Translations under genes and position numbers: made by a program | The notes under the pieces: generated by a model | What the model saw: the letters and a program-made list of their open reading frames with translations, nothing else | Databases searched by the model: none | What the model was told of the DNA's origin: nothing | In this document: in pieces, positions 25,221 to 32,221 of the stretch | Numbering within the stretch: position 1 is the stretch's first letter | How the letters are laid out: each line of letters starts with the position of its first letter | Assembly: GCA_022448985.1 (NCBI GenBank) | Contig: JAKVCR010000029.1 | Coordinates: forward strand, 1-40,756 | Length of the DNA: 40,756 nucleotides | Direction: 5' to 3' | Source of the DNA: Roseibacillus sp. | Lineage (GTDB): Bacteria; Verrucomicrobiota; Verrucomicrobiia; Verrucomicrobiales; Akkermansiaceae

Positions 25221-26831
25221 ATGAGAACCATCCTCGCCCTCTGGCTCGCAACCTGTCTCCCGCTCCTCTGCGCTCCCTCACAACCCAATATCGTCTTCAT
25301 TTTCAGTGACGATCACGCTCCACACGCGATCGGGGCCTACGATGGCTGGCTCAAGAGTGCCAACCCTACACCCCACATCGACCGGTTGGCCTCCCAGGGC
25401 ATGCTCTTCCAGAAGAGCTTCTGCACCAACTCGATCTGTGGCCCCAGCCGGGCTGTCATCATTACCGGCAAGCACAGCCATAAGAATGGCTTCATGAACA
25501 ACGGGAACAACTTCGACGGCTCCCAGCAAACCTTCCCGAAACTCCTTCAGAAAGCCGGCTACCAGACTGCCATGTTCGGAAAGTGGCACCTCAAGTCCAA
25601 GCCACAGGGTTTCGACAAGTGGATGGTCCTGCCCGGGCAGGGACTCTACTACAATCCTGATCTTCTGACTCCCGAGGGAAAAACCACAATCAAGGGCCAC
25701 TGCACCGATGTCGTGACCAACCTTGCTGTAGACTGGCTCCAGAAAGGGCGTGACCAGAAAAAGCCATTCCTGCTGATGTGCCAGCACAAGGCCCCGCACC
25801 GCAACTGGATGCCGGCCCTGCGCCACCTGCACCTGTGGGCTGATGAGGATCTCCCCGAACCGAAAACCCTTTTCGACGACTGGAAGGACAACGCCAGTCC
25901 AGCCCGTTGGCAGGAACTTGAAATCGACGGCCACATGGACCTGCAGTTCGACCTCTTCTACAACCTTACGCCCGCCTACAAGGGGGCGGAACGGAAGGGC
26001 ATGTTCGACAAGTCCGCCTGGCGGAACATGTCACGCATGACGCCCACCCAGCTCACCGCCTGGCGTGACCATTACGCTCCACGTGATGCCGCCCTGAAGA
26101 AGGCCAACCTCAAGGGCAAGGATCTCGTGCGGTGGAAATACCAGCGCTACGCCAAGAATTATCTGCGCTCCGTACGGGGTGTGGATGAGAGCGTGGGCAC
26201 TCTCATGCGCACACTGGACGAGATGGGAATCGCGGACAACACCATCGTGGTCTATTCCTCCGACCAGGGATTCTATATCGGAGATCATGGATGGTTCGAC
26301 AAACGCTGGATGTATGAGGAGTCCCTTCTCATGCCTCTCATCATCAAGTGGCCGGGCGTAACCAAGCCGGGTTCAAGAGATGACAGGCACCTGGTGCAGA
26401 ACCTCGATTATGCCGAAACCTTCCTTGAGGCGGCGGGAGTGGAAATCCCCGGGGATATGCAAGGCCGCTCCCTCGTCCCGCTCCTCAGGGGCAAGGAACC
26501 CAAGGACTGGCGGGACAGCATCTATTATCACTACTATGAGTATCCCAGCGTGCACCAGATTCCGCGCCACAATGGGATCCGCACCGAGCGCTACAAGCTC
26601 ATCCAGTTCTACGAGTTTGGTGAGTGGGAATTCTACGATCTGAAGGAAGATCCAGACGAACTCCGTAACCTCTACAACGACGAAAAGCATGCCGCACAGA
26701 TCTCCAAGATGAAGAATCGGCTGGAGGGACTGCGAAAAAAATACGAGGACAACTCGGTAGGCACGCTCAAACCGGAAGCCTGGCGCAAGAAGTACCGCAC
26801 CAAGCAGTTCCGGGTGGTGGATGAACTGTAA
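25221..26831 (+). CDS. Secreted sulfatase (S1 family), GlcNAc-6-sulfatase-like subgroup
   Basis: 536 residues with signal peptide MRTILALWLATCLPLLCA. The metal site IVFIFSDDHAPHAIGAY (D30, D31) and formylglycine motif C73-G-P-S-R77 are intact. Later landmarks are GKWHLKSKPQGFDKW, CQHKAPHRNWMPALRHLHLW, VVYSSDQGFYIGDHGWFDKRWMYEES, a DLEGRSLVPLL-like segment and the C-terminal RYKLIQFYEFGEWEFYDLKEDPDE. The HRNWMPALRH and SDQGFYIGDHGWFDKRWMYEES segments are typical of the N-acetylglucosamine-6-sulfatase-like and related marine polysaccharide sulfatases, but substrate cannot be read from sequence alone. It ends the run of plus-strand carbohydrate genes, 21 bases after the beta-propeller gene. Confidence 0.94.
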   Translation: MRTILALWLATCLPLLCAPSQPNIVFIFSDDHAPHAIGAYDGWLKSANPTPHIDRLASQGMLFQKSFCTNSICGPSRAVIITGKHSHKNGFMNNGNNFDGSQQTFPKLLQKAGYQTAMFGKWHLKSKPQGFDKWMVLPGQGLYYNPDLLTPEGKTTIKGHCTDVVTNLAVDWLQKGRDQKKPFLLMCQHKAPHRNWMPALRHLHLWADEDLPEPKTLFDDWKDNASPARWQELEIDGHMDLQFDLFYNLTPAYKGAERKGMFDKSAWRNMSRMTPTQLTAWRDHYAPRDAALKKANLKGKDLVRWKYQRYAKNYLRSVRGVDESVGTLMRTLDEMGIADNTIVVYSSDQGFYIGDHGWFDKRWMYEESLLMPLIIKWPGVTKPGSRDDRHLVQNLDYAETFLEAAGVEIPGDMQGRSLVPLLRGKEPKDWRDSIYYHYYEYPSVHQIPRHNGIRTERYKLIQFYEFGEWEFYDLKEDPDELRNLYNDEKHAAQISKMKNRLEGLRKKYEDNSVGTLKPEAWRKKYRTKQFRVVDEL

Positions 26832-26927
26832 GAAACCCACTCAACTGGTTTTCAGTTTCTGTCGAGCAGGATCAGCAGACAGTCGCCACGATAACGAATG
26901 GTGACGACCCCGCTCCTGCCCGTCCCC

Positions 26928-26956
26928 TTGACCCTGCTCCCCCGAAAGAGTATACC
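26928..26956 (+). promoter_or_regulatory. Candidate sigma70 promoter directly before the L,D-transpeptidase gene
   Basis: TTGACC (26928-26933), 17 bases, TATACC (26951-26956): 5/6 and 4/6 matches with ideal spacing. The -10 box touches the ATG at 26957, so transcription would start near 26963 and the first usable start would be the in-frame ATG at 26972. If transcription instead starts upstream, GAAAGAG (26944-26950) could serve ATG 26957 as a ribosome site. Confidence 0.38.
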
Positions 26957-27586
26957 ATGGCAACCCCTTTCATGAATCTCCGTTCCTTTCTTGCTCCGGT
27001 CCTCGCTGCCACCCTTGTTTCCTGTGGACCGATTTCGCGGGTCTACAATCAGGATGGACCCCGTTCCCGCTACCTTGCCGGGGTTGGCGTAAGCTCCACC
27101 TTGCCCACTGCTCCCGTTAATCCTGCGGAGGCCTCAAAGTTCTGGGACGGCGACTCACTCATCGGTCCAACCGCAATCCACATCGTCCGGTCCGAGCAGA
27201 AAGCCTACTTTTACAGGGGTGGACAGCTGGCAGGCATGACCCCGGTCTCCACCGGCAGTTCCAAGTACACCACCGAGCCCGGAACATACAAAGTGAGCCA
27301 GAAGGCCGCCGACTACTCGTCGGGAACCTATGGAACCATCGTCGATACCGCTACCGGCACTGTCATCAATGACGACGCCGACTCACGCAAGGACAAGCCA
27401 GGTCCCGGACAGATGTTTGTAGGTTCGCCCATGCCACACTTCCTCCGTTTCAACCATGGGGTCGGTATGCACGCCGGCCACCTCCCAGGCTACGCCGCTT
27501 CCCACGGTTGTGTGCGTCTCCCGGCTGACATCGCCAGGAAATTCTTCGAGAATGCCGAAATCGGCACCCCTGTCATCGTGGAGTGA
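26957..27586 (+). CDS. L,D-transpeptidase (YkuD domain) lipoprotein
   Basis: 209 residues; ATG 26972 (Met6) is an alternative start. The signal ends in a lipobox, L20-V-S-C23, so the mature protein is probably lipid-anchored in an envelope membrane. The YkuD domain spans about residues 72-209: IHIVRSEQKAYFYRGGQL, VSTGSSKYTTEPGTYKV and the catalytic segment H172-AGHLPGYAAS-H183-G-C185-VRLP, with the nucleophile Cys185 intact. Such enzymes form 3-3 peptidoglycan cross-links or attach proteins to peptidoglycan. Flanking genes are an upstream sulfatase (125 bases away) and a downstream ACT-domain gene (82 bases); neither suggests a shared pathway. Confidence 0.93.
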   Translation: MATPFMNLRSFLAPVLAATLVSCGPISRVYNQDGPRSRYLAGVGVSSTLPTAPVNPAEASKFWDGDSLIGPTAIHIVRSEQKAYFYRGGQLAGMTPVSTGSSKYTTEPGTYKVSQKAADYSSGTYGTIVDTATGTVINDDADSRKDKPGPGQMFVGSPMPHFLRFNHGVGMHAGHLPGYAASHGCVRLPADIARKFFENAEIGTPVIVE

Positions 27587-27668
27587 TTTTCAAGTGCGCG
27601 TTGACTGTATTCCGGGCGGGTCGCATTGCCTGCTTGATCCCTGTGACTTGAACCCTGAAACTCCCTTC

Positions 27669-28169
27669 ATGCGTAACCTGGTCATGACCGTGATCGGCCC
27701 GGACCGTCCCGGGCTCGTGGAAGAACTGTCCGCCACCGTAGCCGGACACAACGGGAACTGGCTGGAATCACGCATGTCCCATCTCTCCGGCCACTTTGCC
27801 GGTCTCCTCCGGGTCGAGTGTCCTGAAGAACATTGCGAGGACCTGCTGGCCACCCTGCGGGGACTGGAAAACCTTAACGTCTCCGTCTCTACAGAACTTG
27901 TTAAAGAGACGAACCGACAGAGAATTATTGCATTCGACGTAGTGGGGAATGACCGGCCTGGTATCGTTCAGGAACTCTCCTCCGCCATCGTACGGGCAGG
28001 AGGAAATGTCGAGGAACTGGTGAGTAATCTTGAGTCGGCTCCCCACGCAGGCCATCCGGTATTCAGGGCCACCGGATCGGTGGCGGTGGAGGCGGATTTC
28101 GACGAAGGCGGACTGGTTACCGCCCTTGAGGCGCTAGGCCCTGACCTCGCGGTAAGTCTGGATACGTGA
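27669..28169 (+). CDS. Tandem ACT-domain protein, GcvR-like (first copy)
   Basis: 166 residues starting MRNLVMTVIGPDRPGLVEEL. Two ACT domains are visible: residues 3-80 with VIGPDRPGLVEELSATVAGH, and about 88-166 with IIAFDVVGNDRPGIVQELSS. The paired GPDRPGL/NDRPGIV motifs are those of GcvR-type regulators, which bind small molecules such as glycine and modulate a transcription factor by protein contact. The frame is open 71 codons upstream, overlapping the transpeptidase gene in another frame, but the ATG at 27669 begins the first ACT strand exactly. It is a paralogue of the next gene, at similar length. No DNA-binding domain is present and the ligand is unknown. Confidence 0.88.
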   Translation: MRNLVMTVIGPDRPGLVEELSATVAGHNGNWLESRMSHLSGHFAGLLRVECPEEHCEDLLATLRGLENLNVSVSTELVKETNRQRIIAFDVVGNDRPGIVQELSSAIVRAGGNVEELVSNLESAPHAGHPVFRATGSVAVEADFDEGGLVTALEALGPDLAVSLDT

Positions 28170-28465
28170 AAAGGGAATGATCCCAAACCGGGGATGGCAC
28201 AACAGCTTGCGCACTTTCTGGCATAATCCCGGAAGCCTGCTCCCCGCGTCATCTGACAACCGTGCAAACCGCCTCTCTTTGGGCGCAACCCTCTCTCCCC
28301 CGATCACGCCTTGGTCGCCCTGGTCCGGAAATTGGACCTCCCATGATAGAAAATCCTAGCTGCAACTACAGGCCTACTTCCAGCATCTTCCCACTTTCTG
28401 CTCTTTTTTATTCCCATTCTCCAGTCGAACTGGACAGACCGCCACTACCCGTCCCAAAGTAACGT
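28170..28465. other. 296-bp gap between the two ACT-domain genes
   Basis: No gene seen. A CATAAT box (28222-28227) has no -35 element at a proper distance. A weak AGCA/TGCT stem (28382-28385, 28399-28402) precedes a six-T run (28404-28409), too short to call a terminator. The gap suggests that the two ACT genes are transcribed separately. Confidence 0.3.
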
Positions 28466-28993
28466 ATGGATCACTCGTTAGTAATGACCGTTCTCGGCCC
28501 CGATCGTCCGGGCCTGCTCGCCACCCTGTCCGCAACCATTTACTCGCACGGCGGCAGTTGGTTTGAGTCGAAACTATCACGCTTCGCAGGCCATTTCGCC
28601 GGGATCCTACGCTGCGACTGTCCCGACGAACGGCACGATGAACTAGTCAAAGCCCTTAATCAGCTCGAGGGTCTGAACATGCAGATCGTCAAGGAGCTCA
28701 ATGTTCCCCACCGGATTGTCAAACACCTCAACTTCGATGTCCACGGTCACCATCATCCCGGAATTGTACGCAAGATCTCGTCCATCATAGCACAAATCGG
28801 TGGAAATCTTGAAGAACTCAGCACGGAACGTGACGCTGCCCCACAACCCGGCCACTTTCTCTTTCGGACGGTTGGATGCGTGGCCGTTAATGACGACTTC
28901 GATTCGAACCTGCTGGAGCACATGCTCCAGGAACTGGGTTCGGATATCACCGTGACGGTGGAGGATCCCTCTTCAGCCGCTACCGCTGCATAG
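28466..28993 (+). CDS. Tandem ACT-domain protein, GcvR-like (second copy)
   Basis: 175 residues: [28 protein letters not shown] begins the first ACT domain and [31 protein letters not shown] the second. It aligns throughout with the preceding gene (for example [16 protein letters not shown] against ESRMSHLSGHFAGLLR), so the pair arose by duplication. In the second ACT domain the NDRPG of the sister protein is replaced by HHHPG, which may change the ligand. The stop region overlaps the convergent trpG end by 14 bases. A role in sensing an amino acid is likely for the family; the target is unknown. Confidence 0.88.
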   Translation: MDHSLVMTVLGPDRPGLLATLSATIYSHGGSWFESKLSRFAGHFAGILRCDCPDERHDELVKALNQLEGLNMQIVKELNVPHRIVKHLNFDVHGHHHPGIVRKISSIIAQIGGNLEELSTERDAAPQPGHFLFRTVGCVAVNDDFDSNLLEHMLQELGSDITVTVEDPSSAATAA

Positions 28994-29546
28994 CGAGAAA
29001 GTTTCCCAGAAGCTGCTTTCCATCCTCGGTCAGGATCGATTCGGGGTGAAACTGCACGCCATGGACGGGATGGTCCCGGTGCCGGACCCCCATGATAAGG
29101 CCGTCGCACCAGGCCGTTGCCTCAAGGCAATCCGGGAGCGACTCACGACGAATGATGAGAGAGTGGTAACGAGTGGCCTCAAAGGGATTTCCCAGACCGT
29201 CAAAAACGCCGCGCCCGTCGTGCTCGATCATGGAGGTCTTTCCGTGCATGAGTTCATCCGCACGCACCACTTCCCCCCCGTAAACCTGTCCAATGGCCTG
29301 ATGTCCCAGGCACACGCCCAGGATGGGATATTCCGCCCCCAACTCCCGGATGACCTCACAACTTATCCCTGCTTCGTTGGGGGTGCAGGGACCTGGCGAA
29401 ATACAGATGCGCTCCGGTCCCATGTCGCGAATCTCCCCCACCGTCACCTCGTCATTGCGGCGAATCTCCATCTCTGCCCCCAACTCACCGAAAAACTGCA
29501 CCAGATTGTAGGTGAAGGAATCATAGTTATCGATGACAAGCAGCAT
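28980..29546 (-). CDS. trpG: Anthranilate synthase component II (glutamine amidotransferase)
   Basis: 188 residues from ATG 29546 ([17 protein letters not shown]), the standard start; the frame is open 14 codons further upstream. The class I amidotransferase features are all present: [12 protein letters not shown], the nucleophile in [10 protein letters not shown], and the [13 protein letters not shown] segment with the catalytic His and Glu. It releases ammonia from glutamine for TrpE to make anthranilate, the first step of tryptophan synthesis; in some bacteria the same subunit serves folate synthesis as PabA. It lies 125 bases after the trpE stop on the same strand. Its 3' end overlaps the convergent ACT gene by 14 bases. 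Confidence 0.95.
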   Translation of the reverse strand: MLLVIDNYDSFTYNLVQFFGELGAEMEIRRNDEVTVGEIRDMGPERICISPGPCTPNEAGISCEVIRELGAEYPILGVCLGHQAIGQVYGGEVVRADELMHGKTSMIEHDGRGVFDGLGNPFEATRYHSLIIRRESLPDCLEATAWCDGLIMGVRHRDHPVHGVQFHPESILTEDGKQLLGNFLAMQR

Positions 29547-29671
29547 TGGGGTAACAATTGGGAATTGAAAAATGAAGAGAATCAACACCCGGAGATTTGA
29601 TTCCAGGGTCTCTGAGTCCCTTCGATGATGAAGGCGGGATCAACTGGGTAGTACCATGTCCCCCGTCCCAA

Positions 29672-31207
29672 TCAACCCTCCAATGTCTTGGCCAGAGCAA
29701 TCGCCCGCAGCATGCCCATCGCCTTGTTGACAGTCTCGTTGTACTCGTAGGTAGGATCGCTGTCTGCCACCACTCCGGCGCCCGCCTGCACATGGACTTT
29801 GCCATCCTTGAGAAGACATGTGCGCAGGGCGATGCAGGAGTCGTGCGCACCGTCCCATCCAAAGTAACCAACCGCCCCTGCGTAGGCGTTGCGCTTGTTG
29901 CGCTCCAGTTCGTTGATAATCTGCATGGCCCTGATCTTAGGCGCTCCACTTACCGTGCCTGCAGGAAAGGTGGCCCGCAAAACGTCATAGGAACTGTACT
30001 CCGGGGAGAGCTTTCCAGTAACGTTTGAGACGATGTGCATGACATGACTGTAGCGCTCCACGATCATGAAGTCGTCTACTTCCACCGTGGCATGAGCGGC
30101 GATCCGCCCTACATCGTTACGGGCCAGGTCGACCAGCATGACGTGCTCGGCGCGCTCCTTCTCATCGGCCAGGAGATCAGCAGCAAGAGCGTCGTCCTCC
30201 TCGGGAGTCTTGCCGCGCCATCGCGTGCCCGCGATGGGCCGGATATCGATCCGCCCCTCAATACAACGAACATGCACCTCGGGAGAACTGCCCACCAGGG
30301 AGAAGTCCCCCATCTCGAGAATAAACATGTAGGGGGAAGGATTGACGTGGCGCAACGCACGATAGAGATCGATGGGAGCCGCTTCAAAGGGTGCCTCGAA
30401 ACGCTGGCTGGGCACGACCTGGAAGATGTCGCCAGCTGCGATGTATTCCTTGGCCTTGCTGACCATGGCCTCAAACTCCTCCTGCGTGGTGTTGCTCACG
30501 GGATCCGGAGTCACCGTTTCCTGCAGACCATTGAGAGCTGGAACATGAAGGGGGCGATCGAGGATCTCAATCAATGAGGACACCCGCCCCACTGCCTCAA
30601 GATAGGCTTCCTCCGGAGTATCATGATCGTCCAGCATGGCATTGGCCACCACCAGGAGACGGCGTAATTTGTGGTCGAACAGGAGCACGGTATCGGTAAT
30701 CAGGAAAACCGCTTCAGGTAATCCGAGGTCGTCCAGCGGTGGTTCACCAACACTCGGCTCGAATTGCCGCACCGCATCGTAGGCCAGGTAACCGACCGCT
30801 CCTCCAAAAAAGGGGGGCGCGTTCCCGTGGGCCACGGGCTGAAAAGACGACATGAATTTCTCAAGTTCGGCGAGAGGATCGCGCTCGGCATTTATGACCT
30901 CCTCCTCGCTTCCATGCCGGATGTGGACCTTCTTCCCGTGTGCTTCGAATACCCTTCGCGGGCCACTGCCCACGATCGACCAGCGACCACTGGCATCGGT
31001 GCTCTCCGCACTCTCAAAGAGAAAGGCATACTGTCCATCCCTGATCTTGAGGTAGGCTGAGAGGGGTGTCTCAAAATCCGCGGTCAGCTGGGCATAAACC
31101 GGCACCACGTTCCCCTGCTCCGCGAGTTCGCGAAATTCTTCAAGAGACGGTTTGACGGCCGGGAGGAACAAGGCGCGAGAGCATGACCGGGAACGGCCGA
31201 AGCGCAA
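29672..31207 (-). CDS. trpE: Anthranilate synthase component I
   Basis: 511 residues. The N-terminal part has PVYAQLTADFETPLSAYLKI, with the LxxDxETP motif of the tryptophan feedback site. The chorismate-binding C-terminal domain carries GDIFQVVPSQRFE, LVGSSPEVHVR, IRPIAGTRWRGKTPEED, DLARNDVGRIA, ATFPAGTVSGAPKIRAM and VQAGAGVVADSDPTYEY. With TrpG it converts chorismate and glutamine to anthranilate. No ATG fits the N-terminus; TTG at 31207 is used because GAAGGG lies 10 bases before it, with TTG 31171 as an alternative. It starts 23 bases after the metallo-hydrolase stop, so these genes probably form one transcript. No trp leader peptide was found. Confidence 0.95.
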   Translation of the reverse strand: MRFGRSRSCSRALFLPAVKPSLEEFRELAEQGNVVPVYAQLTADFETPLSAYLKIRDGQYAFLFESAESTDASGRWSIVGSGPRRVFEAHGKKVHIRHGSEEEVINAERDPLAELEKFMSSFQPVAHGNAPPFFGGAVGYLAYDAVRQFEPSVGEPPLDDLGLPEAVFLITDTVLLFDHKLRRLLVVANAMLDDHDTPEEAYLEAVGRVSSLIEILDRPLHVPALNGLQETVTPDPVSNTTQEEFEAMVSKAKEYIAAGDIFQVVPSQRFEAPFEAAPIDLYRALRHVNPSPYMFILEMGDFSLVGSSPEVHVRCIEGRIDIRPIAGTRWRGKTPEEDDALAADLLADEKERAEHVMLVDLARNDVGRIAAHATVEVDDFMIVERYSHVMHIVSNVTGKLSPEYSSYDVLRATFPAGTVSGAPKIRAMQIINELERNKRNAYAGAVGYFGWDGAHDSCIALRTCLLKDGKVHVQAGAGVVADSDPTYEYNETVNKAMGMLRAIALAKTLEG

Positions 31208-31230
31208 CGGTTAAAAGCCCTTCGAAACCC

Positions 31231-32064
31231 CTATCCGATCGCCAGATTCATCTGGTCCATCACCACTGGAAGCGGGCACTCGGACTCCTCCTCTTCCGGG
31301 ATCTCTACCCAGCCAGTGGGCGTATCCTGCGAGGCCACATGAACATTGGGGCGTCCACCCGGCAGTGCCGCCCGTATCACGGCCGCGGCCAGCTCAGGAC
31401 AATTGCAGTCGCCGCTCAGGTGCCCCAGCACCACCGTCTTCAACCCGTGAGGAAGCAGATCGCCCACCAGCTCCACAGTTTGCTCATTGGAGAGATGTCC
31501 ATGACGCGAGGAGATCCGCTGCTTGATTGACCACGGTCGCTTGGTGTCTTCCTCCAGCATTCCCTGATCATAGTTGGCCTCAACTAGAAGGGCGCAGACT
31601 CCCCTCAGGCGCTCCCGCACAAGGGTCGTTACATGCCCGAAATCTGTCGCGAAGCCGACCCGTGCGCCATTTGCCTCGCAGACAAACCCCACTGGATCAA
31701 CCGCATCGTGCGGGAGAGCAAAGGCATCTACCGTGATTCCACCAACCTGGAACGACTGGCTTCGCTGAAATATCCGCCACTCAACATTGTCTCCCATGCG
31801 CTCATCCAGATACTCACGGGTAAGGGCATTCCCGTAGACCGGCACGCGGCGCTTGCGCAGAAATACTTCAAGCCCGCGGGTATGGTCGCTGTGTTCATGC
31901 GACAGGAGGATTCCGTCGAGGGAATCGGGATCCACCCCGATACCCTGCAACCGCTTGCACAGCTGCTTGGCGCTGAGCCCCGCATCGATCAGGAGAGTAG
32001 TCTCCCGCGCCATAAGCACGGCGGAGTTTCCCCCGCTACCACTTCCCAGAACCGCCAACCTCAT
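31231..32064 (-). CDS. MBL-fold metallo-hydrolase, WalJ/YycJ-like
   Basis: 277 residues starting MRLAVLGSGSGGNSAVLMARE, the typical N-terminus of YycJ/WalJ-type metallo-beta-lactamase-fold proteins. The metal motif LSHEHSDHTRGLEVFL (HxHxDH) is intact. Later ligands are in FALPHDAVDP, FATDFGHVT and VVLGHLSGDCN. Members are probable nucleases or phosphodiesterases and have been linked to DNA processing and cell-wall signalling; the reaction for this one is unknown. It is the first gene of a minus-strand run with trpE and trpG (23 bases before trpE), an association that looks positional rather than functional. It diverges from the AsmA-like gene across a 157-base gap. Confidence 0.92.
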   Translation of the reverse strand: MRLAVLGSGSGGNSAVLMARETTLLIDAGLSAKQLCKRLQGIGVDPDSLDGILLSHEHSDHTRGLEVFLRKRRVPVYGNALTREYLDERMGDNVEWRIFQRSQSFQVGGITVDAFALPHDAVDPVGFVCEANGARVGFATDFGHVTTLVRERLRGVCALLVEANYDQGMLEEDTKRPWSIKQRISSRHGHLSNEQTVELVGDLLPHGLKTVVLGHLSGDCNCPELAAAVIRAALPGGRPNVHVASQDTPTGWVEIPEEEESECPLPVVMDQMNLAIG

Positions 32065-32157
32065 ACTCTGGATAGCTTAAGGATCTCCTGCCACACCTGC
32101 GAGGTTGAAATTCATAATTCCCTCCCGTTTTTCAGATATTCCCAATCACCATCCTCC

Positions 32158-32177
32158 TGTGCTACGATAATCGCACA
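32158..32177. promoter_or_regulatory. Inverted repeat between divergent metallo-hydrolase and AsmA-like genes
   Basis: TGTGC (32158-32162) and GCACA (32173-32177) flank ten bases that include GATAAT (32166-32171), a good -10 box for the plus strand, but no -35 box lies at a proper distance. It could be an operator over a promoter of the AsmA-like gene. Confidence 0.22.
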
Positions 32178-32221
32178 ACATTTCCACCGCTACGGGTCCT
32201 CGCTCCTTACAACACAGCGCA

